Of a DNA stretch of 64,000 bases, positions 53,499 to 63,689 are shown piece after piece; positions within the stretch are counted from its first letter, which is position 1, and each line of letters opens with the position of its first letter. Position numbers and translations under genes: made by a program. The notes beneath the pieces were generated by a model. It did not search any database, was not told the DNA's origin, and saw nothing but the letters and a program-made list of their open reading frames with translations. The DNA comes from Sabellastarte sp. h YS-2021 (Eukaryota > Annelida > Polychaeta > Sabellida > Sabellidae): positions 82,736,706 through 82,800,705 of the forward strand of contig OZ024934.1 in the NCBI GenBank assembly GCA_964017235.1, in the 5' to 3' direction.

Positions 53499-54743
53499 AA
53501 GTTACTTAACTATGGTTTATCAAAGTTAATGTAACAAAAAATGTAAAGTTGCAAAATAAAGGTTACTTAACTACGATTTAACAAAGTTAACATAACCAGT
53601 CAAAAAGTGCAAAAGTTTTGACAATGTTTTTTTTTGTTTGTTTTCCCAACTTCAGACTAAGAAATCAAATCAGAAAACTTGACACTCTTAGTACCACTTT
53701 CATTACAAAAACTGGTCAACCTGTGCAAACCAATACTGCCAAAAATATATTTCCCAAAAATAAATATTTATTATATGATTCAAAATTGATTTGATATACT
53801 AAAACATGCACTATTTGATTTTGTAAGCAAATATAATCAACCAATCAATCAATCATCAAATCAATATAATCAATATCCCAAATTAAACGTCCTCAACCCA
53901 AACATAAATGAGTCAAACTTGATTTTATAATTGTAATTTCATTACATAACAGGCAAATCAATTTATGATATTAGTACAATTAATTCTTAAATATAATATA
54001 CCATGTACATTAAATGCAAACAATATTTTTAAAAGAATTAATTTATAAATTTGAAAAAATTGAAAATTACTGTATTGATATTAAAAGATAATTTACAGAT
54101 TTTACTGAGTATTACTGTAATTAACTTCAAAATAATTTACTGAATAATAATTTACTGATGGTCAAATTGAAGTAATTTACTGAACAATATAGATATAAAT
54201 TAAGATTTATGTAACTGTAATAACCAAATTATAATTTTAAAATTATATGACAATTCGAAATTACTGAATGGGAAAAAATTCAATGAATATTGCAAATAAA
54301 TTTCCAAATAAACAATTTCAAATAATCCCAAATTTTATTTGGATTTGCCCAATTTTGCCTAATGAATTTGATAAACACAGTGACCGTAATTCAAATTTCA
54401 GACCAAATTGGTTCACCAATGGTCCACACCAAATTTATTCAATCAAATTGAAATCCACCAAAAATTCACAATTCTGGAGGTAAATTCAATTTAATTACTG
54501 CACTAAAAGTAATTTGGCTTTATTGTACACCAGCCTTAAAACTGGCAAACCCAGCTTTCATGTCACAAGCTGTCACATTCACGGTAATTTAATGTTCAAA
54601 CTGACGGTAATCTGAACATCAAAATACACACAAAATACATTGGTTTATGCAATATTCACTACCCATCAACCTTAAACCACAAAATAATTGTATTTAAGGG
54701 ACCAAATTAAATCACACTGTGATATACCACGTGGATTCTATCA
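53499..54743 (-). other. AT-rich leader of the gypsy element
   Basis: About 1.25 kb between the primer-binding site and gag, very AT-rich. It has short repeated motifs (AATTTACTGA at 54,060-54,200) and a duplicated GGTTACTTAACTA(T/C)G(G/A)TTTA-type unit near 53,490-53,600. No long coding region is present. Confidence 0.6.
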
Positions 54744-54761
54744 CCTGGCACCCTGGTACCA
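54744..54761 (-). promoter_or_regulatory. Primer-binding site, probably tRNA-Leu
   Basis: One base inside the 5' LTR the element reads TGGTACCAGGGTGCCAGG. The first ten bases are complementary to the 3' end of a tRNA ending CCTGGTACCA, as animal tRNA-Leu(UAA) does from memory. The match beyond ten bases is weaker. Confidence 0.6.
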
Positions 54762-54762
54762 G

Positions 54763-55064
54763 TGTTGTAACTCACCAGTTACTGTTTGCAGCATCCCACT
54801 TCTCTGGACACTTGGTGGTACACTGATGATACAAACGTCCTTTATAAATGTCTTTCTCTTTATATGTTTCTTTTCTACACAATTATCTGTCCATTTAATA
54901 TTCCTCTGTAACTACATTGTCTTTGTAATATGGCGGCATTTTAAACTATATCTCTCGATACGGCTATTGGATCTCTCGTTGTCACGACGACCTTCACCTT
55001 TTATATTCGCGTTTGCAAGTGGCTATTCTAACGGCGAGATCGTCTCCGCCCGCGATTCACTACA
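54763..55064 (-). repeat. 5' LTR of the gypsy element
   Basis: 302 bp, starting TGTAGTGAATCGCGGGCGG and ending GAGTTACAACA in element orientation. It is identical to the other LTR except for one substitution (55,012 versus 43,602). AATATGGCGGC and short A/T stretches are present, but no promoter element was assigned. Confidence 0.95.
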
Positions 55065-55281
55065 CTATCCTTGTCAGTTTGCACTCTCTTCACTTCTCTT
55101 TCCATGCTCTCTTCCCTTCTCCCTCTTTCTCTCTCTTCCTGCTCTCTCCTCTCTCATCCCTCTCCTCTCTCTCCCTCTCCCTTCTCTCTATATCCTCAGC
55201 TGTATCTCCTAACTTAAACCATGGTTGAGTGTTAGTTGGTACTTCAATCTTTCTCCTTCTGTCCCTTGGCATGCTGATCAA
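55065..55281 (-). pseudogene. Harbinger partner protein, N-terminal part
   Basis: The minus strand from about 55,270 reads MPRDRRRKIEVPTNTQPWF, KLGDTAEDIERRERER and a long Arg/Glu-rich run encoded by a TC-rich tract (55,085-55,200). It reaches the LTR element at 55,064. It is in the right place and orientation to be the beginning of the partner gene whose remainder resumes at 43,352. The Arg/Glu repeat is simple sequence, so the assignment rests on position and on the junction sense. Confidence 0.55.
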
Positions 55282-56290
55282 TCAATCAATTGTACAGCTT
55301 GTTTAAAAAAAATTAAAAATAAAGTGAAACCTCACAGAACAGATTTTACTCCCAACCAGACCAGCCTAGCTCAAAACTTAAGCTTATTTTACAAAAAATA
55401 AAAACGTAAAAAAAAGCTGCACAACAATTGTCTCTTGACGGTTAAAGTTACCGACTGGCCTGTAAACTTTATAGGCCTGTTGAGAACACTTATAGACAGG
55501 ACGGCTAAAGTTCGGACTGTACTGTAACACTTTCCGCACGGTCGGTGAGTCATCATGTACAGTCTGAAAGTCCATATTTAGGACAAGCCCGATACTTGTT
55601 ACAGACAGGCCTGTTTGATTAACTGACAAGCCGGAAAGTGTAACCAACAGGCTGTTACCCAACAGGGCCTGTTGCTAGTGGGCTGAAATTAGGGCCAGAT
55701 ACAAGGGTCGGCAATGGTCGGATATTTCACCGACTCCCCCCCCCCCCCCCCCCCCCCCCCCATGCACACTGAGCGATAATTGGGTTACCTCCTCAAAACT
55801 TCTTTTGGGCAACATGACACCACCGAACCAACGTGGAATACAATAGCTATGTATAGTATACAACTTTCTGTATTAATTATGTTCAAAAAAGTTATACATT
55901 CTTCACTTTAAAGTGAAATTTATAACCGGCTAAGCATCCAACGTCTACACCTCTCAAACTTTGCACAAAAGGATCCGCATCGCTGACGAGAGTAACAAAA
56001 TAAATGTACGTAACCGGGGACGTCCCCCACTACGGACAGGGAGAATCAATTATTTGTACATACATATATAGAGTGCTCACAGTAGAAAAGTGGGATGATA
56101 CTAAATCTCGGAAATACCCCTACTACGTACATAACATTGATCCTCCTCTCCTCCCCATCACCCACTAGAAAAGAGAGAGTTTTTATTTTTATTTTTGTGC
56201 CACCTACTGTATCATGAATTGATATAAAAACATACAACAAAATAACAAACAACCAACCCTTATTACTAGAGTTTATGAGGCACTGCATGC
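55282..56290. other. Stretch right of the Harbinger/gypsy composite
   Basis: No gene. Repeated ACAGGCCTGTT/CAACAGGCC motifs occur at 55,440-55,680, perhaps the Harbinger end. A run of about 28 C lies at 55,736-55,762. From 55,900 to 56,290 the sequence is AT-rich, with GGGGACGTCCCCCACTACGGACA resembling an isolated start of the following minisatellite. Confidence 0.4.
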
Positions 56291-56299
56291 TAAAAAATT

Positions 56300-58990
56300 A
56301 AATATGTCCCACTAGGCACCCTCCACTGCGTACATGCCAGAGCTCCTCCTCTCCTCCCCCATCCCCCACTGGGGACATATGTGAGTGAGCGTCCCCCACT
56401 GCGTACATGACACAGATCCTCCTCTCCTCCACCATCCCCCACTAGGGAATTGTGTCACTGAGCATCCCCCAATGCGTACATGCCAGAGCTCCTCCTCTCC
56501 TCCACCATCCCCCACTAGGGACATGTGTCAATGAGCATGACCCACTGTGTACATAGCAGAGCTCCTCTTCTCCTCCCCCATCCCCCACTGGGGACATGTG
56601 TCACTGAGCGTCCCCCACTGCGTACATGGCTGAGCTCCTCCTCTCCTCCCCCATCCCCCACTGGGGACATATGTGAGTGAGCGTCCCCCACTGCGTACAT
56701 GACACAGATCCTCCTCTCCTCCACCATCCCCCACTAGGGAATTGTGTCACTGAGCATCCCCCAATGCGTACATGCCAGAGCTCCTCCTCTCCTCCACCAT
56801 CCCCCACTAGGGACATGTGTCAATGAGCATGACCCACTGCGTACATAGCAGAGCTCCTCTTCTCCTCCCCCATCCCCCACTGGGGACATGTGTCACTGAG
56901 CGTCCCCCACTGCGTACATGCCAGAGCTCCTCCTCTCCTCCACCATCCCCCACTACGGACATGTGTCACTGAGCATCCCCCACTGCGTACATGGCTGAGC
57001 TCCTCCTCTCCTCCCCCATCCCCCACTGGGGACATATGTGAGTGAGCGTCCCCCACTGCGTACATGACACAGATCCTCCTCTCCTCCACCATCCCCCACT
57101 AGGGACATGTGTCACTGAGCATCCCCCACTGCGTACATAGCAGAGCTCCTCCTCTCCTCCCCCATCCCCCACTAGGGACATGTGTCACTGAGCGTCCCCC
57201 ACTGCGTACATGCCAGAGCTCCTCCTCTCCTCCACCATCCCCCACTACGGACATGTGTCACTGAGCGTCCCCCACTGCGTACATGGCTGAGCTCCTCCTC
57301 TCCTCCCCCATCCCCCACTGGGGACATATGTGAGTGAGCGTCCCCCACTGCGTACATGACACAGATCCTCCTCTCCTCCACCATCCCCCACTAGGGAATT
57401 GTGTCACTGAGCATCCCCCAATGCGTACATGCCAGAGCTCCTCCTCTCCTCCACCATCCCCCACTAGGGAATTGTGTCACTGAGCATCCCCCACTGCGTA
57501 CATGCCAGAGCTCCTCCTCTCCTCCACCATCCCCCACTAGGGACATGTGTCACTGAGCATCCCCCACTGCGTACATGCCAGAGCTCCTCCTCTCCTCCAC
57601 CATCCCCCACTAGGGACATGTGTCACTGAGCATCCCCCACTGCATACATGGCTGAGCTCCTCCTCTCCTCCCCCATCCCCCACTGGGGACATATGTGAGT
57701 GAGCGTCCCCCACTGCGTACATGACACAGATCCTCCTCTCCTCCACCATCCCCCACTAGGGACATGTGTCACTGAGCATCCCCCAATGCGTACATGCCAG
57801 AGCTCCTCCTCTCCTCCACCATCCCCCACTAGGGACATGTGTCACTGAGCATCCGCCACTGCGTACATAGCAGAGCTCCTCTTCTCCTCCCCCATCCCCC
57901 ACTGGGGACATGTGTCACTGAGCGTCCCCCACTGCGTACATGCCAGAGCTCCTCCTCTCCTCCACCATCCCCCACTGGGGACATGTGTCACTGAGCGTCC
58001 CCCACTGCGTACATGACACAGATCCTCCTCTCCTCCACCATCCCCCACTGGGGACATGTGTCACTGAGCGTCCCCCACTGCGTACATGACACAGATCCTC
58101 CTCTCCTCCACCATCCCCCACTGGGGACATGTGTCACTGAGCGTCCCCCACTGCGTACATGACACAGATCCTCCTCTCCTCTCCCATCCCCCACTAGGGA
58201 CATGTGTCACTGAGCATCCCCCACTGCGTACATGGCAGAGCTCCTCCTCTCCTCCACCATCCCCCACTGGGGACATATGTGAGTGAGTGTCCCCCACTGC
58301 GAACATGACACAGATCCTCCTCTCCTCCACCATGCCCCACTAGGGACATGTGTCACTGAGCATCCCCCACTGCGTACATGCCAGAGCTCCTCCTCTCCTC
58401 CACCATCCCCCACTAGGGACATGTGTCACTGAGCATCCCCCACTGCGTACATGCCAGAGCTCCTCCTCTCCTCCACCATCCCCCACTAGGGACATGTGTC
58501 ACTGAGCATCCCCCACTGCGTACATGGCAGAGCTCCTCTTCTCCTCCCCCATCCCCCACTGGGGACATATGTGAGTGAGTGTCCCCCACTGCGAACATGA
58601 CACAGATCCTCCTCTCCTCCACCATGCCCCACTAGGGACATGTGTCACTGAGCATCCCCCACTGCGTACATAGCAGAGCTCCTCCTCTCCTCCCCCATCC
58701 CCCACTGGGGACATGTGTCACTGGACATCCCCCACTGCGTACATGGCAGAGCTCCTCCTCTCCTTCACCATCCCCCACTAGGGACATGTGTCACTGAGTG
58801 TCCCCCACTGCGTACATGGCACAGATCCTCCTTGCCTCTCCCATCCCCCACTGAGGACATGTGTCACTGAACGTCCCCCACTGTGTATATGGCAGAGATC
58901 CTCACCTCCCCTAGTTCCTGTTTGGGATATTTATCAGAGAGTGTCCCCCACTGAATACAGGGCACAGATCCTCCTCTTCTCTCCCATCAC
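56300..58990. repeat. 73-bp minisatellite, about 36 copies
   Basis: The unit contains CCCCCACTGCGTACATG(C/G/A), CAGAGCTCCTCCTCTCCTCC, ACCATCCCCCACTAGGGACA and TGTGTCACTGAGC. Unit spacing is exactly 73 bp over long stretches (for example between 57,842 and 58,061). Variant units (GGGAATTGTGTCACTGAG, GGACATATGTGAGTGAGC) recur every few units, showing block duplications of about 292 bp and multiples. Because 73 is not a multiple of 3, all three frames are passed through; their open stretches are repeat artefacts. The copies at 58,860-58,990 are decayed. Confidence 0.92.
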
Positions 58991-59039
58991 CCATAAAATA
59001 AGAATGTCCCTTTTCTCATCCTTTATAAGTGCATAAAGT

Positions 59040-60347
59040 TTAGCTCAGGTCAGTTGAACAATAAGATAGCTGAAGGCTGAAACTTCCTTTTTCACTGTAA
59101 GGTGACCATAACTTCATTCATATTTCGACTTTAAGGTGACCATAATATGAGAATGTCCCTTCAATATCAATATAAAGTCAAAGTTGGGGTTTTACGTCCC
59201 GTTCAACAGCCAGGGTCATATTGGGACAGGTCCTCAGAATTGCCACTTTTGGGACTCGAACCCACAGAGGTGACAGCCTATGATTAGATGCCAAACTTGC
59301 TAACCACTAGGCCACTGAGGACCCTCAATATCAATATATGTTAGATATGGAAAAAGAAAGGAGCCAGATGGCTTTATTCAAATGTTATGACTTTAGGGGG
59401 GCCAAAATTATGTTAACAGTTTAAGGTCACCTTAAAGTCAGGATAACCCTTTGGTTTGCCATCCTTTATAGGTGTGCAAAGTTTAACTGAGGTCAGTCGA
59501 ACAATAAGATACTTGGAGGCTGAAAACCCCCTCATTTCACTTTAAGGTGGCTACAACTCCATTCATACTGAGAGTTTAAGGTGACCATAAGTATTCTTTT
59601 TATCTAGTTTAATACCAGTGATAATTTCGACATAAAAAATGGAAAAACAAAGGAGCCAGAGGATTTTATTCCAATTTGATGACTTTAAGCAGGCCATATG
59701 TCCATTAACATTTTGAGTTTAAGGTCACCATAAAGTCAGGATATTCCTTTGGCAAATCTTAATATATGTGCCAATTTTGGTTGAAAAAAGGGAAAAACTA
59801 AGTGAACTGGAGGGCTAAAACCCCCTTTTTGACATTAAGGTGACCTTAAGATTGCAGATACAGGGCTAAAACTTCAGCATGTGAAAGATTATCAAAAAGT
59901 AGCTGATTGAGTTATCCAACAAAACGCCGAAATCTGGACCGTTTTTGAGATACAGATCAAGTACCCATTTTAAAAAAATTTACGAAAATAAAATGCCTCC
60001 CATTCAGGCATCTATGGTCTGATTGATGAGAAAATCATTTCCGACCTTGGAAATTTGGTCTAGAATGTACCTGATAAATTTTATAGCACAGGTGCGTGTG
60101 TTTTTTTCCAAAACGCAATGACGGGGTGTTTGGGAGTTATGCTTAAGGTTACCTTAAGTAAAGTTTAAGGTCTGCGCAAAGTATCCCAAACATTTTTCCC
60201 GCCCCTATAGTTTTAAAGAAAGATAAGAAGGAAAGAAATATTTGAAAGGCTAAGAAGTTATTCAAGGGAGACCATAATCCTGCGGCGGCGGCGGTGATCA
60301 GTCGAACTTCGGTGAAAACAAATAAGCGTCCCTGATGGGCTGCTTAA
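59040..60347 (+). mobile_element. Hairpin-ended element with TTTAAGGTCACC units
   Basis: About four diverged subrepeats carry TTTAAGGTGACCATAA, GAGTTTAAGGTCACCTTAAA or GGTTACCTTAAG together with AAAGGAGCCAGA and GCTGAAA(C/A)CCCC. The right end has GCGGCGGCGG and the hairpin AAGCGTCCC-TGAT-GGGCTGCTT (60,324-60,345), then AATTA. This is the same 3' end as the nested elements at 37,684 and 39,449, but with a different core repeat. A SINE sits inside (59,178-59,327). Confidence 0.65.
59178..59327 (-). mobile_element. tRNA-derived SINE
   Basis: On the minus strand the head contains an A box (GGCCTAGTGGTTAGCA, about 59,299-59,314) and a B box (GGTTCGAGTCCC, 59,251-59,262) at the spacing of a tRNA gene. 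The tail reads GGGACGTAAAACCCCAACTT. This tail type is known from molluscan and other lophotrochozoan SINEs. It is an RNA polymerase III unit by structure, not a functional tRNA. Confidence 0.8.
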
Positions 60348-60369
60348 TTATTAAGCTGTATTCTATTAA

Positions 60370-60620
60370 AAATCCCCTCCCAAAACATAACAGTTCAGTA
60401 CAAATACTTATCACAAGAAAAAAAAAGTCCAACACCCACACCACCCCCAAACATGAAACAAATAACCCCCCAATAAGAAACACACAAACCAACCCCCAAC
60501 TTACAATCACATAAACCCAATAGCCAACATAACCCCCCCAACCAAGAAACAGACAAACTCAAAATCAAACAGAACCCAAAACAAAGAACTGAAAACTATT
60601 TTGCAAACATAACCCACCAT
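60370..60620 (-). other. G/T-rich tract downstream of Harbinger transposase 2
   Basis: The plus strand is almost free of G (runs such as CCAACACCCACACCACCCCC), so the minus strand is G/T-rich with G-quadruplex potential. It occupies the same relative place as 41,630-41,870 does in Harbinger 1. Confidence 0.55.
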
Positions 60621-60787
60621 TATTGTAAAAGGAACCACTTTGGTGGTTATATTTTCCAAACAATCTTGAAGTGGAGTAAAAAAAAATAAAATTTTAAGAT
60701 ATTTAGTAAAGGAAATAATTTCAGTGAAATATAAGTCTACATTGCATACTATTTAGCAAGTGATGTTTTAAGGAGAATTATGTTTAG

Positions 60788-61198
60788 GATTGGGTTTGTC
60801 TGTTTTTCAGTGGTTTGAATTTTGTTGTGCATTGTGTTTGTCTGTTCGTCAGTGGGGTGACTTCTGTAAGGCGTTGGGTTTGTCTGTTCGTCAGTGGGGT
60901 GACTTCTGTAAGGTGTTGGGTTTGTCTGTTTTTCAGTGGTTTGAATTTTGTTGTGCATTGTGTTTGTCTGTTCGTCAGTGGGGTGACTTCTGTAAGGCCT
61001 TGGGTTTGTCTGTTTTTCAGTGGTTTGAATTTTGTTGTGCATTGTGTTTGTCTGTTCGTCAGTGGGGTGACTTCTGTAAGACGTTGGGTTTGTCTGTTTT
61101 TCAGTGGTTTGAATTTTGTTGTGCATTGTGTTTGTCTGTTCATCAGTGGGGTACCTTCTGTAAGGCGTTGGGTTTGTCTGTTTGTTGGATGGGTGACT
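60788..61198. repeat. 42-bp minisatellite with two alternating unit types
   Basis: About ten units. Type A has CAGTGGGGTGACTTCTGTAA and type B has CAGTGGTTTGAATTTTGTTG; both end in GGGTTTGTCTGTT-like sequence. Types alternate in 84-bp pairs over most of the array. With a 42-bp period (14 codons), reading frames stay open on both strands, giving 14-residue repeats. No start context or family supports a real protein. Confidence 0.9.
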
Positions 61199-61289
61199 AG
61201 TGTTGGGAAATGGTTGTGATATTTGGAAGAAGCACAGCTTATTAATTGTTTTTGGAATATTTGGTAGTCCTTAAAATGACCTGGTTATT

Positions 61290-61305
61290 AGTCCTGAAAA
61301 GGACT
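61290..61305 (-). promoter_or_regulatory. Histone-like 3' stem-loop after Harbinger transposase 2
   Basis: The minus strand reads AGTCCT-TTTC-AGGACT, 17 nt after the transposase stop, within the same 20-nt core as at 41,261. Just downstream (minus strand of 61,263-61,281) a decayed second version, GGTCATTTTAAGGACTACC, is followed by AAATATTCCAAAAAC. This aligns with ACTACCAAAATAATCCAAGAAC after stem-loop 1 when read piece by piece. Confidence 0.6.
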
Positions 61306-61322
61306 GATTACTGCAGCAGGAG

Positions 61323-61467
61323 TTATATTCTGCCATCTTGCCAGGCCACTGCTCCCTCATTATTGAAGTAGTCCTTGAGGTAGTCCCTCTGTCTTTTGGC
61401 TTCTCTAGCAGGGTTTCTGTCTGGACCACCACTAGCAGCACCACCAATCAATCAACAATCACCAGGC

Positions 61468-61503
<36 letters not shown>

Positions 61504-62595
61504 GGCTCTTGACCACCATGTTGACCTTGATACTGGCTTCTCAGTATGTTGTGCAGAACCACACAGGTAAATACCACTTCTCTGACTGTTTCTGGGGGAA
61601 GTTAAATGGTGGTCCTCATCACTCTGAATCTTGAGACCAGGATGCCAAAAGCGTTTTCAACAACTCTCCTGCCCCTTGATATTCTGTAGTTGGCAATCCT
61701 TTCCTTTCTGGTTAATATCCTTCTACCATAGGGTTTCATGAGCCAGGTCTTCATTGCAAAGGCATCATCTGCCAGAATGAAGTAGGGGACATCTTGACCA
61801 CCCTGGGTTATAGGTGCTGGGTCAGGGAAGCCTATCATGCCATCCTCAATCCTCCTCTTAAGCTGAGAGGCATTAAATATCTGGGCATCTGAGCAAGATC
61901 CTGCTGTACCAGCATCCACCCATCTAAACTTATACTGTCCATCTACCAGGGCCAACATTACAATGGAAAAGAACCCCTTGTAGTTGTGGAACAGGGCTCC
62001 AGTGTTATTGGGTTTCTTCACGGCCACATGTTTTCCATCAAGGGCTCCCAGGGCATGTGGAATATTCCATCTGATCCTGAATTCCCTCTCCAGTTCTTTC
62101 CACTCATCTGGAGTAGTGGGACATTTGAGGTGCTCCCTGCTGAACTCATCCTGGATGGCCCTGCAGACCTCTAGAAACTTGGAGATGGTGGATCTGCCAA
62201 CCCTGAACTGACAGGATAATGATATGTAGGACTCTCCAGTGGTCAGATATCTGAGGATGAGGGCTAACTTCTCGCCAACACTGATTTGGAGCTCTGTAGT
62301 TGGTGGCCTGCCTGTCTAGACGTGGTTTCAGTCTTGTCTTGGCATATAATTCAGCCATAATGTTGTGGTAGGTCCCCCCCTCTCCTCTCTCTGTAGTAGC
62401 CATGGCCTGACCCACATGTTGTGCCTTCTTCTATGGTCTCTGTATGGGTGCGAGTGGTGGTGGTATTTGAGGTGCTGGTGATGGTGGTTGCTGTGGTCGA
62501 CGTAGAAATAGGAAATACATCATTATTTGTAACTGAATAAAAACCAAAAAAGCCCTAAGTTGTTGTTGAAGCTGTCTTCCATTAAAATGTGGCAT
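61323..62595 (-). pseudogene. Harbinger (HARBI1-like) transposase 2, broken
   Basis: The minus strand from ATG 62,595 reads MPHFNGRQLQQQLR and a hydrophobic stretch. Further on come NMWVRPWLLQREERG, YHNIMAELYA, the helix-turn-helix SCQFRVGRSTISKFLEVCRA (about 62,190), WNIPHALGALDGKHVAVKKP (first Asp, about 62,040), ILADDAFAMKTWLMKPYG (second Asp, about 61,765) and ANYRISRGRRVVENAFGILV (Glu, about 61,670). An Asp run encoded by (ATC)n at 61,470-61,502 and the C-terminus DYLKDYFNNEGAVAWQDGRI precede TAA 61,323-61,325. The DDE triad is present. The copy is dead: TAG near 62,436, frameshifts near 62,380 and 62,295, an internal loss between AELYA and KPRLDRQ, and TAA at 61,602. It is closely related in layout to transposase 1 but clearly diverged. 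Confidence 0.85.
61470..61502. repeat. (ATC)n microsatellite
   Basis: About 11 ATC/TCA units. On the minus strand it encodes an aspartate run near the C-terminus of Harbinger transposase 2. Confidence 0.9.
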
Positions 62596-63080
62596 CCTGC
62601 GTGTGTTCCCAGAAAAGTAATGATCACTAGATTGCCGATTTTATATATATATACCCAGAAAATCCAGCAAATTTAAAAAACAAGAATCGGCGATCGTGGT
62701 CTGGGGAAGACTGAGAAGGCCAGAGGACGCCGGGACTTAGTTGTGGGTTAGTCGGGGCTTAATCCCAAGAGGCCTGAGGCGTCCTGGGACCCAGTCGGTA
62801 ACTGTACGACTGGATCATGGTTCAAACTGACCAGAAAAAGGGCTTAATTGGTTCTTAGTCGCAGACCAGTCGGGGACTGTCTGGGGCCGCCTGGGGCCTC
62901 CTGAGGCTTCCTGAGGCCGATCTGTACTTAATCCCAGACTTCAATACTGATCCAGTATTCCCGCCCATTTTTGCTTTTTTTTCACCAACTGTCCACAATT
63001 AAGGGTCACCGACAGGATCGGGGCTTAATCCTTTGGTGGAACAGGGGCATTAGATTGAAAAAAAATATTGTTTGGACTAT
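62596..63080. other. Stretch upstream of Harbinger transposase 2
   Basis: It has a TATATATATATA run at 62,641-62,652 and repeated GGGGCTTAAT, CAGTCGGGGACTG and TCCTGAGGC motifs to about 63,030. It may be the transposon's 5' end. No gene was seen. Confidence 0.35.
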
Positions 63081-63084
63081 CTAT

Positions 63085-63395
63085 CTGAAACCCTGAGGTG
63101 TAGGAAGTTGATACTTGGTGTGCACATTAGGTAGGGAGTGTAGGTGTGAAATGTCATGATGTGACCTTGAGTTGCCTTTTGACCTTTAGGTAATGACCTT
63201 GACTGTTAAAATGTTGTCTGGGTTATATCTTGGACACTGTACAACATAGGAAGTTGATACTTGGTTGGGAAATTGGTCAGAGGGTGTAGGTGTGCAAGGT
63301 CATAATGTAAACTTGATTTCACATCTGACCTTGTCTTAGTGACCATGACCCTTAAAATTTTTTCCAGGCCATATCTAAATTAGTAGGTTGAAAAT
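63085..63395 (-). repeat. Inverted fragment of the AGGTCA satellite family
   Basis: Two monomers are readable on the minus strand (CCAAGTATCAACTTCCTA, AGGTCA, AAGGTCATTA), matching the array at 12,385-15,533 in opposite orientation. They are strongly diverged. Confidence 0.65.
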
Positions 63396-63452
63396 ACAGA
63401 AGCTCATGGATGACCAATTATCAATGTCCTTGAGGTTCTTTAGCCTGCCACT

Positions 63453-63684
63453 AGTTTATTTATTTATTTGGGGTTTTATGTCACTTTCAACACTGTACAG
63501 GTCATATCACAACCGGTAGTTGGAAGGACAGAGGAAACCAGTACATACAGTTCGTTAGTATTCTGTACTGTAAACTGCCAACCAACGGCAAGCAACTACC
63601 AGCTTTACCACTTCAGGCCATGATGGGGATCGAACCCCGGCCTCAGAGGTGGGAGGTATTACCACTCTGCCACCGTGGCCCCAT
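63453..63684 (-). mobile_element. tRNA-derived SINE
   Basis: Minus-strand A box GGTGGCAGAGTGGTAAT (about 63,660-63,676) and B box GGGGTTCGATCCCC (about 63,625-63,638), then a body of about 130 bp. The tail is ACATAAAACCCCAAATAAAT with further AAAT units. It has the same tail type as the SINE at 59,178 but a different head. Confidence 0.8.
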
Positions 63685-63689
63685 CTAGC

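Larger units (their letters stand above)
43353..55064 (-). mobile_element. Ty3/gypsy LTR retrotransposon with a third, TatD-type ORF
   Basis: It looks whole: about 11.7 kb with two 302-bp LTRs that differ at one position, so it is a very young insertion. In element orientation the order is LTR (55,064-54,763), a primer-binding site, an AT-rich leader of about 1.25 kb, gag, pol, a third ORF with a TatD nuclease domain, a polypurine tract and the LTR (43,654-43,353). The LTRs begin TG and end CA. The flanking 4 bp are ATAG and ATAC in element orientation, a near-match target duplication. It sits inside the Harbinger partner gene. No break was seen in the three long reading frames. Confidence 0.92.
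39975..55281 (+). mobile_element. PIF/Harbinger transposon 1, interrupted by a Ty3/gypsy element
   Basis: It has the two-gene layout typical of Harbinger transposons: a DDE transposase on the plus strand (39,975-41,228) and a MADF/Myb-like partner on the minus strand. The partner is in two parts, 41,977-43,352 and 55,065-55,281, separated by an 11.7-kb LTR element. Both genes are broken, so the element cannot move on its own proteins. The outermost ends and target duplication were not found. Confidence 0.8.
61230..62595 (-). mobile_element. PIF/Harbinger transposon 2 (transposase part)
   Basis: It comprises the transposase pseudogene, the 3' stem-loop and probably the 42-bp minisatellite and G/T-rich tract. 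No MADF/Myb-like partner is seen: where it should lie (left of 60,370) there is a hairpin-ended repeat element. The ends were not resolved. Confidence 0.65.

Noticed and set aside
59250-59320. tRNA gene from A and B boxes
   Set aside because: The cloverleaf is not maintained and a SINE body and tail follow; the same holds for 63,620-63,680 and 63,700-63,830.
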